Below, piece after piece: positions 52,917 through 63,475 of a DNA stretch of 64,000 nucleotides. Source of the stretch: Ditylenchus dipsaci (taxonomy: Eukaryota > Nematoda > Chromadorea > Rhabditida > Anguinidae). The notes under the pieces are model-generated. The model was not told where the DNA came from. It ran no database searches and was given only the letters and a program-made list of their open reading frames with translations. The stretch spans positions 62,001 through 126,000 of the forward strand of contig SADC01000241.1 in the NCBI GenBank assembly GCA_004194705.1, read 5' to 3'. The position numbers and the translations under genes are program-made. The first letter of the stretch is position 1; the number at the start of each line of letters is the position of its first letter.

Positions 52917-55900
52917 GGGGAAAACTTATTCTTGTCACCGAAAGACTGATTATTGTCACCGAAAAACTTATTTTTGTCACCGAAAAAGTTGTCACCGAAA
53001 GACTGATTGTTGTCACCGAAAAACTGATTGTTGTCACCGAAAGACTGATTGTTGTCACCGAAAAACTGATTCTTGTCACCGGTTTCTTTTATCTCCTATT
53101 CTTGTTCATGATTAATATTTTTCGTTCTCTTCACCACTTGCAATATAGTGTCAATATTTTTAATATGTACTGCATGTTTTAAAGAAAAATTTACTGATAT
53201 GTTTACAGAAAGATGACGCTTATATCAGTGGATAAGAATTTGAGAGAAATTACGAAAAAGCGGCAAGGCGTGAAGCCACTGGAATATAAGCTCATAAGAG
53301 AATTCAATACCAAGGAGGAATTCAAACAGTGGTTCGAAGCTGGAGAGTGCAAGAACTGGAAAGGGTAATTTAAATTTCAAGTGAACAAGTACAGGTTAAT
53401 TTATTTCAGATTGGACATTAGAGATCTGCAAAAATTCTGCACCGAAAATTATGTCTGCAAATTTGGAAGGTCGAGAAAATTCAACTGCAGAATGAAACTC
53501 CGTGTGCGGCAACCTCAAAGTTCGCTTAAAGTGCTAGTAGAAGTCAGCAAAGGATCCACAGCCACTTGGAGATCAAACAAGGTGTGCTGTCGACATCAGA
53601 CAAAGCAATGATCGTGCGAGAAATAGATTCGAGCCCTTTAATTATCCAAAAGAAAATACAGGCAAGCATTTATCTTTTCCAGTTCCTTGTTCGAGGAAGC
53701 TGTCAGCTTATAACTTTAGGAGAGTCGAAAAGGGATTCGCGCCAAGCCTCCGCCATCTATGAAGCAAATCGCCAACTACAAACACTGGATTAAAAAGGAG
53801 AGGAAACTTTTATCGTTGGCTGACATGCATCGATACGCCCAAGAACATTCTGCTGTGCCATGTGATACAAACGCTGCTTTCGTTCTTGGCTTTCGCTCAG
53901 CAATGATCAGACAATTTGAACACTTCTGCCTGGTTTGGAGCACTCCCCGACTGTGGAATTTACAAGAATCGTCGGATGGAATACAAGTTGATGCAACGCA
54001 TAAGCTCACGTGGCTTGGATTTCCCATACTGGTATTTTTCACTCCGAAAACTTCACCGTGCATTATTCTACATGTTAAAATTACAAGGTATGCGGGTTTT
54101 CGGATGCGAACCGCAAATACTTCGGCACATGCATTGCGCTTTCATCAAATGAGGACATCTGGGGCTATGAGCAGTTCTTCCAAATTGTTGCGAAAGATCG
54201 ATACGTGCCAGAAATTCTTATGGGAGACGGTGATCAAGCAATTTCGACAGGTTTATTCCACTTCTGTAATGACCTTGTTCTAATAATAAAAATTTTTTAA
54301 TAGCCGCCGAAAATATTTGGCCGGGAATCAAGCGTGGGATGTGCAAAGCTCACATGAAGATGAACCTGAGAAAGAAGCTAGGACAAAAAGCCTTTTACCG
54401 AGAAAATCCAGTGGCAGGTAAGCAGATCAGCAGCGATGTCCGACTTCTCGAGCAAGCTTCTTCCACAAAAGAATTTCTGATAGGTAAAGTAGGATTTCAC
54501 TTGTTTATTGATCTTTTCATCGTGATTTCAGCCTCTGCTTTTTTGCAACAAGAGTGGTCAAGGCGTTATGCTAGTCAACTAGAAGTTCTCAAGGTATGCA
54601 ATTATTTCGTGAACCAGTGGATTCTCTCTCCTCTGAATGGGTGGTACGAAGGCTTCTCTAATAAGGTCTCTCAGAACAACGGTTTGGAAAGCCGAAACGG
54701 GCTGCTAAAAAGAATCACATTCCGCAAGAAACTGAGTCTGAGTGATTTCTTCAGCACAATGGAGTCAACTTTGAATCTGTGGAGTGCCAGACCGGAAGAG
54801 CAGGTGCGATTTATAAGTTCTGTGAATAAACACCATATTTATTTTCTGCTTCAGAATGTTGCTGCACGTCCAACAGTTACACCCGCTCTCTACCGTGATG
54901 CATTTATTTTCAAAACAAGGGATCGACCAATTCAGCAGGTAGCCGGCACCGAGATCTATATTTTGCAGACATCTGATTGTGAGCCAGATGAAATGGTGAG
55001 CATGTTTTCAGAACTGTGTAACTCAACCTTTGATGATTGGAGTCGGTAAGTTCATGTAAAGTTTGTGAGAACTTGTGCTTACAGATTCTATTTTAGATAC
55101 AAGGAGATTAAAGAAAGTATCTGCGTTATTCAGCCATCAGCCATTTGGGAAGACTTCTACTGCTGCAGCTGCTTAGAAGGCATTAAAAAACGACTGTGTC
55201 CTCATTCAGTGATGGTAATGTGCGAGAAAAGAATTCTAGTCTACCGCCAGATGCGATCTCAATGAACTTGGCACAGAAGAGAAAGTCTGGAAGACCGAAG
55301 TTGGCCGGCCCTGCTCTCTCAATGAACTAAATCTACAAGTACTATTTTTTCATCTCATTATGTTATGTTGGTATTAGAGAAAATAAATTGGAAGATCATA
55401 AATAGTGTTTCTAGAATTTACGTAAAGACTAGTTCGAGTGTTTATGAGCATATTTCCCTCCGCCGATATCCCCTAGCAGATATCTCCTGAGAATACATCC
55501 CTCAGCCTATATCCAACATATTTTTCAAACTTTTTTACAGTTCGGAAAACACGCTAACATACGCTGGCCTACCCTGAGCTTGAGCCTGCGTTGAAAAAAA
55601 GCGTGGAGATATATGTTAAATGGATCTGCAAGGGTATATCTATCCAGTACCGTTTGAGTAAGCATTCAAAGAGTTCATAATTTTTTTCAAGAGTTAGCAC
55701 TAAGCTATTAGGAAGTATGACAAGTGTAAACAAAAAAAAACAAAAAATATTAATCATGAACAAGAATAGGAGATAAAAGAAACCGGTGACAAGAATCAGT
55801 TTTTCGGTGACAACAATCAGTCTTTCGGTGACAACAATCAGTTTTTCGGTGACAACAATCAGTCTTTCGGTGACAACTTTTTTCGGTGACAAAAATAAGT

Positions 55901-55950
55901 TTTTCGGTGACAATAATCAGTCTTTCGGTGACAAGAATAAGTTTTTCCCC
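52917..55950 (+). mobile_element. MULE with transposase gene, TTGTCACCGAAAAACTGAT word family
   Basis: Ends GGGGAAAACTTATTCTTGTC / inverted; perfect 8-bp duplication TTTTTAAT (52909-52916, 55951-55958). Terminal arrays of about 18-bp TTGTCACCGAAAGACTGA words (52933-53085; 55790-55935 inverted). It is the most complete autonomous-type element of the window. Confidence 0.92.
53213..55330 (+). CDS. Mutator-like (MULE) DDE transposase with SWIM zinc finger
   Basis: The start follows GTTTACAG (spliced-leader-type acceptor). Exon 1 53213-53364 reads MTLISVDKNLREITKKRQG; exon 2 (53410) has the zinc-binding block YVCKFGRSRKFNCRMKLRV. Asp 1: GIQVDATHKLTWLGFPIL; next exon VCGFSDANRKYFGTCIALSS and Asp 2 EILMGDGDQAIS. 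Then MCKAHMKMNLRKKLG, Glu motif QNNGLESRNGLLKR, SWIM finger FYCCSCLEGIKKRLCPH, and basic tail QKRKSGRPKLAG. One intron (53662) begins GC, a GC-AG intron. Apparent frame changes near 53555 and 55235 could be real lesions or errors; otherwise the domain order is complete. Binds terminal words and cuts element ends (family knowledge). Confidence 0.88.
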
Positions 55951-56168
55951 TTTTTAATTGTTAAATTTTCTAATTAGCAAAGTTTTAATAAAAACTGTAT
56001 TCTATGAACTCATTATATCTTAAAATAAGTTTTTTTCAGTAAACTCTTATTTAATTGGCGGGGGACAATTCAAAAGAGGTGGCAATGGCCTTTTAAGGAA
56101 AGAGAATATTTTCCCGTGAGATAGAAATTAGTTATCTCAACATTACAGCTATGACTGTAATGTGTTAA

Positions 56169-56603
56169 TGGCTCGTTCAGAAAACCGGAGTTGGTGTTGC
56201 CGTTGGAGTCATAGTTGGAGTATTTGCCATCGTGAACACACTTTACTCCAACTCCAACGTGTTCACGAAGTCGGAGTTGGATTGAAGTGATTTCACGATG
56301 CCAAATACTCCAACATCGACTCCAACGCCAACTCCGACTCCAACTCCGGGTTTAACGAAGTCGGAGTTGGAGTATCTCTGATTAGTGAAGACCTTTTATG
56401 CCGGTAATCGATACATTTTGCCCGTCTATGAGCTATTAGTGGCAACTTGAGTCTGAACGATCAAGAAGCTTGAAAAAAGTTTCGGCGAAAAATGAGCTCA
56501 CCATTCAGAGATACTCCAATTCCGACTTCGACAACACGTTGGAGTCGGAGTATTTTGCATTGTGAACACCCCTTACTCCAACTCTGGGTTTCTGAACTAG
56601 CCA
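56169..56603. mobile_element. 435-bp MITE with TAA duplication, GGAGTTGGAGT words
   Basis: Ends TGGCTCGTTCAGAAA / TTTCTGAACTAGCCA, TAA at 56166-56168 and 56604-56606 (PIF/Harbinger-type). The interior is made of TCCAACTCCGACTCC words in both orientations. Confidence 0.78.
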
Positions 56604-56879
56604 TAAAACAAGGCAGAGAGGCGCCTTACGAGCGCCTATTATAAACTTTTTTCATGTGCCCCTGATTTGAGTGACAGATACCACTGGTATTGTCCAGCCA
56701 TGTTTGATACCATTTGATGCATTTTCCCACACAAACTCCAGTCTTCAACTTCAAAAGGCAAAAACTCTTATTTTCCAGAGCAAACTCCAAATATAAATGT
56801 TTTTTTTCAACTGCTTTGGTCCCATGTGGTTTATAGTTATTTTTCGACTTGGTCATCTCTGTTGAACCTAAAAAGATAG

Positions 56880-57005
56880 AATTTGAACTCAGTTTTGTTA
56901 AACTCCGGATGCATGCTTTTTTAACACATCCAGAGTCACTTTCGAGTGATGTGTGTCTAAGTATGTGGGTGTGCGCATCTCAACCCCAAGCAACGAAGCT
57001 GTTCC
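56880..57005. repeat. hairpin repeat family R1, copy 2 (truncated)
   Basis: Matches 50-175 of copy 1: GGATGCATGCTTTTT, AGTCACTTTCGAGTGAT, GTGTGCGCATCTCAACCCCA. It stops at the hairpin loop. Confidence 0.6.
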
Positions 57006-57123
57006 CCGGGATGTCAGCTTTCGTTTAAAAAAGACGGCTAAAAAGTGAAGTATAATTGGGAATATACCCACTTTTATAAATTATCGCTGGATGTGGCGGG
57101 CACTTGGGCTTTTGCGGGGGATT

Positions 57124-57312
57124 TTGCGCGCAGCGGTCGTCCCCGTCAATTCAAATTTTCGTGCCTAATCATTCAATTTCTGTACTGATTTTTCAACTTG
57201 GTTTCTAACAAAACAAGGCCTAGAATTTAATTTTAGGTAAAGTTTTGTTGGAAACCAAGTTGAAAAATCCGTACAGATGTTCAAGGATTAGGAAAAAAAT
57301 TTGAATTGGTGA
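57124..57312. mobile_element. hairpin MITE, AAGGCCTAGAATTTAATTTT core, copy 3
   Basis: Best preserved copy: CCCCGTCAATTCAAATTTTC pairs with the inverted end at 57295-57312 and TTTTTCAACTTGGTTTC with GAAACCAAGTTGAAAAA. The flanking 57310-57345 matches the GGCAATGTC...TTAA end type. Confidence 0.68.
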
Positions 57313-57383
57313 GGGGTAACCGTTGTCGAAGACGGCAATGTCTTTTTAAGAACTTTTGAATTTAAATTTAGAGGTTTTTCTAT

Positions 57384-57632
57384 ATGTCCAAGACTGCGTG
57401 TTGCTTCAGTGTGCGCTTCCGTTATTGGATTACAAATTTTGAGCTAGGCCGATTTTCCATTACCAATTTCATGTCCAAAGAGCAAATGAAATTAGTGGAT
57501 AGTGCTTGCAACCAAGAGGAACTAGATAACTTTTTTACTGTTCGCACTCTTCGACGCTTCCCAATCAGTTCAGCCAAGGAGAGCCAGTATAAGTGCTGGG
57601 AAAGTCCTAGTCATTACAATTTGAAACATTAG
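57384..57632 (+). CDS. short unrecognised ORF
   Basis: 82 residues, MSKTACCFSVRFRYWITNFE to HYNLKH, with ACNQEELDNFFTV in the middle. No recognised family, introns or element ends tied to it. Weak evidence for coding. Confidence 0.25.
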   Translation: MSKTACCFSVRFRYWITNFELGRFSITNFMSKEQMKLVDSACNQEELDNFFTVRTLRRFPISSAKESQYKCWESPSHYNLKH

Positions 57633-57879
57633 AGGTTTATCTAGTGATTCAACCACTTAATTTTTACTACTTGGTCGTAGAAATATGGATTGTTAATAAA
57701 ATATATTTGTACTAGTTACAAAATGTGATCAGTTTATTGAAATTACATGTTGAATACGATTTGTCTGGTTTCCGTCTTTCCATCCAGACATGGCTGAGCC
57801 GGGTTTTTTGACTGTGAAAAAAAGTAAGGATATATTAAAAATTCTTTAGATTACTGTAAGATGCGGTGTGCTGAGAGTT

Positions 57880-58205
57880 GGCCAAACGTTTTTTTGGCCA
57901 AACTTCTCTACGGGACACATTTAGTTTTGACAAATCGTCCTTTCAACCAGTCTTGGCGTTCCGCCATTTGAGCTTTGGCCTATTTAACATTTCAGCCAAT
58001 CGGACTTTGACCAATACTATATCTCAGCCAATTTGACTTTGGGCAATCTTTTATGTCAGCCAATCGGGCTTTGGCCAATCGGACTTTGGCCAATATAATA
58101 CCTAAGCCAGTCGAGCTTTGGCCAATTTCATACTTGAGCCAGTCGTGTTTTCGCTAGTATAATAGTTAAGCCAGTAGAGTTTCGGCCAGTATAATACTTG
58201 AGCCA
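57880..58205. repeat. AGCCAATCGGACTTTGGCC tandem repeat
   Basis: About ten degenerate copies of a roughly 30-bp unit (TTTGGCCAATATAATACCTAAGCCAGTCG). No inverted partner array; perhaps one surviving end of an element like the MULEs above. Confidence 0.6.
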
Positions 58206-58289
58206 AAAAGGACGAAAAAAAGACCTGTATCATCTTGTTTCTCGAAAAAACCCATCTATCTTCTCGTCCCAACTTTTCGGCCTATGAGA

Positions 58290-58524
58290 CCGACATATCA
58301 ACAGATTTGATTTGCAGTCGCATACTGGCTGTCCAATGAGACCGAACTCTAATTTGCGAGCAAAAAAAAGTTCGAGAGGTTTCCTTGTTAGTGCAAGAAC
58401 TGCGGAAATGCTCATTCTTATCAAAGCCAACCTAAACAGGCTCAAGCTTGAGCCGTCCACACAGCAAGATAGGGAGAAAATTAAAGAAGGAGCGAAAGAA
58501 AATGAAGAATTCGACGTTGAATGA
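58290..58524 (+). pseudogene. hAT transposase C-terminal dimerisation domain remnant
   Basis: The frame ends RAKKSSRGFLVSARTAEMLI, LIKANLNRLKLEP. The A-R-T-A-E-M-L-I-x-x-K-A-N-L block matches the conserved end of the hAT dimerisation domain (R-x-x-L-x-x-x-x-A-E-x-L-x-x-L-K-x-N). Upstream motifs are missing. Fits the many hAT MITEs here. Confidence 0.55.
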
Positions 58525-58525
58525 T

Positions 58526-58657
58526 ATACAGTCAAAACTCGATTCAACGAAACTCTATTTCACGAAAAACTCGATTTAACGAAACTCAAGTATCGATTTG
58601 GTTGGATTTCACTGAATTAGAGTAAAATAAAACTTGATGCAACGAAACTCGATTTAA
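58526..58657. repeat. TA-type MITE half, ACTCGATTTAACGAAAC words
   Basis: Starts TA-CAGTCAAAACTCGATTC and repeats CTCGATTTAACGAAACTC. Interrupted by the TTAA element at 58658; it continues at 61631 (TTAACGAAACG, ACTCGATTTAGCG). Confidence 0.6.
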
Positions 58658-58804
58658 AGGAGCATGCTTTCCTAGTGCAACGGCAATTGTTGATTTTTGA
58701 ATTCCCGGGGACATAAAAAAAATAAAAATAATTATCAAATAATTTGCGCAAAATGTTTTTTAAACGCAAACAATTTTTTTGGCAGTCATTTTTGACTTCT
58801 CAAT

Positions 58805-59779
58805 TAGAGACCGTGACGATCGATACATCGCATCGTTAACATCGTTACATCGGTCCTGATTTTAGTCAAAAACATCGCATCGTTACATCGTTGGTCGATT
58901 TTTGAAAACATCGTACATCGCATCGTTTTTCGCCCGACATCGTACATCGTAACGATGTATCGTTCATGAACAAAAAATACACTATTATTTGTTAAATTAT
59001 TGCACTTTGAGTCAAAAAGTTTTTGCCTGCGACGCCATTTGCGTGTTTAAGATCTGTTATTTATCCATATGCAACAGTTTATACGCATATTATACTTTGA
59101 GTATGCATCTTGTCTTAACACTCTTGTGCTTTGTGGCCTTTTCTTGATTCTTCAAATAAATTTTCGCCTTGGGGGCCAAGACAAACCAACCTGAAAGGGT
59201 ATCCAGATACCCTAAAAAGATCAGAAGGGATATTCTTTAAATTTTGAGGGTATTCTACTTTGTTTTGTTCACTAGAGCTGGGCAAAAAGAGTCTTTAATG
59301 CATTTATGATCAAGAGTCTTGCTGGGAATCTTGTCTAAGGTGAGTGAGTGCGCGCATATTTAACTCTCAAGCCCCCCGCCCTCTTCGGAGGTGCAGGGGG
59401 CTTGGTGCCGTTGGGTTGAGATGCGCACACTTACATACCTTAGACTCAAATTACTCGAAAGTGACTCTAGATGCATAAAAACAATATGCATACCAGAGTT
59501 TTTTTTACGCGGTAGGCCCCAGTCAAATATTAGTCAAAAAAATTTTACCCTCTACCCAACAAAAATTTAAGCTGAAGTTTCATGGCGTAGAAAAATTTTG
59601 CTTACCAATTTGTACACAACATTTTTGCTATATTATACATCGTCTGCCAAATTTTAGTGTGAAACATCGTAACGATGTATCGTTTACAATAGCCGACATC
59701 GATCGTTACATCGATCGTTGAAAATTTGAGTCGAAAACATCGTATCGTTACATCGTTGGGGGGCAAATCACGGTCTCTA
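58805..59779. mobile_element. hAT element built of CATCGTTA words, with proven empty site
   Basis: Ends TAGAGACCGTGA / TCACGGTCTCTA; 8-bp duplication TTCTCAAT (58797-58804, 59780-59787). The opposite arm of the enclosing element (about 61480-61492, inverted) reads TTCTCAATTGAATTTTC without interruption. The interior: arrays of ACATCGTTACATCG words at both sides, and repeat R1 in the middle (59322-59522). Confidence 0.93.
59322..59522. repeat. hairpin repeat family R1, copy 3
   Basis: Inverted relative to copy 1: AAGGTGAGTGAGTGCGCGCAT pairs with ATGCGCACACTTACATACCTT; the loop is AAGCCCCCCGCCCTC...GGGGGCTTGG. It ends TACGCGGTAGGCCCC, matching CCTACCGCAT of copy 1. Confidence 0.65.
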
Positions 59780-60929
59780 TTCTCAATTGAATTTTCGGTC
59801 GGGTCCGCCGACTTGCTGTTACTTTGTGGTCGCCCACTTGGTTTTTGTGTATAGCTAGTTGAATTATAGTGGCTATATCTTATTTTTATGTCTTTTTTGC
59901 TTCAGATTATTAAAAGAAGAAGCCAAGTTTTTGCCTCGAACCTCATTAGATAAGTTTTTATCCATTATTTGCCGTCTTTTTCTTTTCTTTTGTTTCTCCT
60001 GTTCAGGTTGATTGCAAGGGCGCTCAGGCGGATTGTACGAGATCTGATCGGGCTTTCTCTGCGGCGCTACTTTTCTTTCTTGAGTCGGTCACGGGATTAA
60101 GCTTTTTTTGTAAAAATGTGGTTAGTCGCCAATTAAAATTTTTTTCCATAATTTTTTACGCTGGTTTATTATAGAAGGGAAGCTGCTATCGAATTTTTGA
60201 CCTCAGTGACGTGCGCTTCACAACTTCCTATCAGAGCCAGTGCTAGTTGGAGGACTCATATGGTACACATTTGGACTGAACAATACCTCAAAGGCTAAGA
60301 ATTAGTTGGGCAGGCGCTAGATGGTAGTCTTTGATTTTTTCTCGATTCTCTGGTCAGGTAACCCTATTTTTAATCTCACTGCGACTGCACATAGCCTTAC
60401 AAAATAATCAGTGAATGTAGCCTAAAATCCATGAATTAGCCACATACGATTATTTTTGTCTACGTGGAAGCTACAGACTTTGGCAATTGTATGTGGTCGT
60501 AGTGTTAGGCAAGTGCACGGGCCAGTCCTTCCCGAGCCGTTATTTGCATAATCCATCACGGTTTATTATGACGACAATTTTTACTAGAGTCTGTAAAAGT
60601 ACTGCCCGTGCACATACTTGCGTAGTGCATTTCGCGTATTGTATTATCTTTCTATGTGCCTTCGTGCTCCATTTCAAGACAGTATGGCTAGGCCCTTGTA
60701 ACATAACTGTCGGAGCACGTCAACTTCATGTAAGAGGCTGCCTAGCGAAAGTGATTATAAGTCACATATTATTTACCATAATGATCTTTTGGAGTTCATG
60801 TTTCTAATTTTCAGGTATGATACGTCTTTCAGGTATTTCGTTCTCATCAGGGAATAATCTTTTAGCGTCCATGGCTATGCAGGTCCTGAGCTACCGTTTG
60901 TTTATACTTTATACTTTTACGGGCTATTC

Positions 60930-61130
60930 TGTGTTTTAACGAAATAATAAATAACTATCTAACATTTAGCACTTGTGCAGGTCATAATCACAGTAATTAC
61001 CGGCTTTGAACTATTACAGTGACCGAATACCCGAATTTTACATAGTTGTGCCTGAATAAATCAAGCACGAAATAATAAATAACTATCTAACATTTAGCTG
61101 TGTAGATTATCTTTTAGCGTCCTTGGCTAT
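60930..61130. repeat. two interleaved direct repeats in the element spacer
   Basis: ACGAAATAATAAATAACTAT... occurs at 60939-60970 and 61067-61098; CTTTTAGCGTCC..GGCTATGCA occurs at 60858-60882 and 61110-61134. Marks a small internal duplication. Confidence 0.6.
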
Positions 61131-61809
61131 GCATCTCTCATCAATCCGCTTTTGATCTGCTGACGGTTTTCTATCGTGCTTGATTTATTCAGGCACGAAA
61201 AGTAGCGCCGCAGAGAAAGCCCGATCAGATCTCGTACAATCCGCCTGAGCGCCCTTGCAATCAACCTGAACAGGAGAAACAAAAGAAAAGAAAAAGACGG
61301 CAAATAATGGATAAAAACTTATCTAATGAGGTTCGAGGCAAAAACTTGGCTTCTTCTTTTAATAATCTGAAGCAAAAAAGACATAAAAATAAGATATAGC
61401 CACTATAATTCAACTAGCTATACACAAAAACCAAGTGGGCGACCACAAAGTAACAGCAAGTCGGCGGACCCGACCGAAAATTCAATTGAGAAGTCAAAAA
61501 TGACTGCCAAAAAAATTGTTTGCGTTTAAAAAACATTTTGCGCAAATTATTTGATAATTATTTTTATTTTTTTTATGTCCCGAGAATTCAAAAATCAACA
61601 ATTGCCGTTGCACTAGGAAAGCATGCTCCTTTAACGAAACGTTTTGGCGTTACCTACTGGGAAAGTCGACACTCGATTTAGCGAAAATCCACAAAATCGT
61701 CTAAAAATTCATGACCGAAACTGAAAATGCCGTCTTTTTCTTGAAAATGACGTTTTGTTTCCAAAATCTGCAGTCCTTTTTCAAATTTCGAAATCGCGAT
61801 ATTACGTTA

Positions 61810-61996
61810 CAGTCGAACCTCTTTATAGTGACACCCCTGGGGACCAACCCCTAGGTGTCACTATATCCAGGTGTCACTATATCTGGGTGTCACTATATCC
61901 TATATCACTATATGTCGGCCAATCAAATCGGGCCCGGGGTGTCACTATATCAAGGGTGTCACTATATCGGGGTGTCACTATAAAAAGGTTCGACAG
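61810..61996. mobile_element. mariner-type MITE built of GGTGTCACTATA words
   Basis: Ends CAGTCGAACCTCTTTATAG / CTATAAAAAGGTTCGACAG with TA on both sides (61808-61809, 61997-61998). The interior is GGTGTCACTATATC words in both orientations. Confidence 0.8.
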
Positions 61997-62987
61997 TATG
62001 CCGTTTCAAGCAAGACTGAAATATTTAGGATTCCAACGAACCTCAAATTGAAAGAAGGGTGCAGCGATTCATAAGATCGCTAAGCATGAGTTGGATCTTT
62101 GCCCGAGCCACCTTATTTACCCGCTGACGCAAACACTGACTGCTATTTGAATTTGCAGCAAATTTTTCATAAAATGACTTGGATGGCTGTACCCCGAAAT
62201 TTAAGCGGCATTTTGCTAAGTGGTCGATTTGCTAAACGGTCGTTTTGCCAAGAATTTTTTTTGCTAAGCGACAAATTGCTAAGAATTTTTTTGTTAAGGC
62301 GCCCATTTGCTAAGAATACATTTGCTAAGGCATTCTTTTCTTAAATCCCGATTTGTTAAGAACTTTTCTGCCTTTTTGTACTTTTCCTTTTTCTCAATGT
62401 TCTGGTAGGGGATTAGAGAATTTTCCGACGGACATTTTCCCGCCGATTTTTTTTTACTGATTTGAATATGGGATCTAGGTAAATTGATATTTTCAGATTG
62501 TGTCCAAACTACCACAAACCATTATAAACCGCCTCAAGTACCCTAAAACCACCCTAAATACCCAAACCAAACCCAAACCTGAAAGATTAAAATTTCTTAA
62601 AAATAAAAAATAGGCCATTTTTCTAACTTAAAATTGTGTGGGGAATTGGGTTTGTCAAGCCCAAAGTTGCGATTTTACACACCCCAACTTCAATATACCT
62701 GGTGTAGGTATCACCTGACCAGGTGGATGCCCACCTGGATGGCCTAAAAATAAAAAGGTAATTTAAATAAAAAAAATCCATTTTTCTAAACTAAAAAATT
62801 TGTGAGAAATTGGGCTTATTAAGACCAGAAGTGCGATTTTACCTACCCGACCCCAAACCTGGGGTGGCTACCACCTGGACAGGTTGTTATCCAGGCAACT
62901 CAAGAGTAGGGGTATATTCACCCAAATGACCTGAAATGTCAAACGTTAGTCTTTTTATATCTGAAATTACGGTAAAAAATAAAGTGT

Positions 62988-63380
62988 GCACCCAGGTGGA
63001 TTCGAACCAGCAACCTCGGCGGTGGATATCCAAGTGGTCGTCCACTTGGATCAAATTTTTTTTCACATTTTGGGTTCCAAGATAATTTGTCTGAACTAAT
63101 TAGAGCATGCTGAAGACGGTTTGACAGTGTTAAAATCACGTTTTATCAAGAAATTTTTGAGTTATCGTAAATTCTTGATTTTGATAAATCAAGAGTTCAC
63201 AATAACTCTATATTTATCGATAAAACGTGATTTTACCACTGTCAAACCATCTTCAGCATGCTCGAATAAGTGCAGAAAAATTGTTTTGGAATCCGAAAAC
63301 GTAAAAAAAATTTGATCCAAGTGGACGACCACTTGGATAGCCACCGCCGAGGATGCTGGTTCGAATCCACCTGGATGCAT
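62988..63380. mobile_element. hairpin with CCAAGTGGTCGTCCACTTGG and tRNA B-box-like arms, copy 2
   Basis: The inner MITE 63030-63335 matches 47334-47645. The palindrome extends outward through CCTCGGCGGTGG and a B-box-like GGTTCGAATCC on each arm (63000-63010 inverted, 63357-63368). Confidence 0.68.
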
Positions 63381-63404
63381 ACCTTTTTATTATAATTTTG
63401 AGTG

Positions 63405-63475
63405 TTTACATGGCGTAGAGGTCCATATACTCATCACCAAGGTTACTGGTTCGAATCCCTCTGGGTGCAATGAGT
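63405..63475 (+). other. tRNA-like promoter elements (SINE fragment?)
   Basis: TGGCGTAGAGG matches the A-box consensus and GGTTCGAATCC, 36 bases later, the B-box consensus exactly. The acceptor-stem halves do not pair, so this is not a functional tRNA. The following CTCTGGGTGCA string recurs after other B-box copies in the window. Confidence 0.4.

Larger units (their letters stand above)
58658..61630. mobile_element. TTAA-flanked inverted-repeat element with 1.1-kb spacer
   Basis: Ends AGGAGCATGCTTTCCTAGTG / inverted, flanked by TTAA (58654-58657, 61631-61634). The arms are 58658-60075 (with a hAT insertion) and 61197-61630. The spacer 60076-61196 has no recognised gene; the frame 60487-60807 has no motif. 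No transposase seen. Confidence 0.8.

Noticed and set aside
52915..53115. CHRKTDCCHRKTD repeat ORF, CRISPR-like look
   Set aside because: Terminal word array of a MULE; units are directly adjacent without unique spacers, so neither CRISPR nor a zinc-finger protein.
60487..60807. 106-residue ORF in the spacer of a TTAA element
   Set aside because: No recognised domain, hydrophobic by chance composition, no introns or regulatory context.
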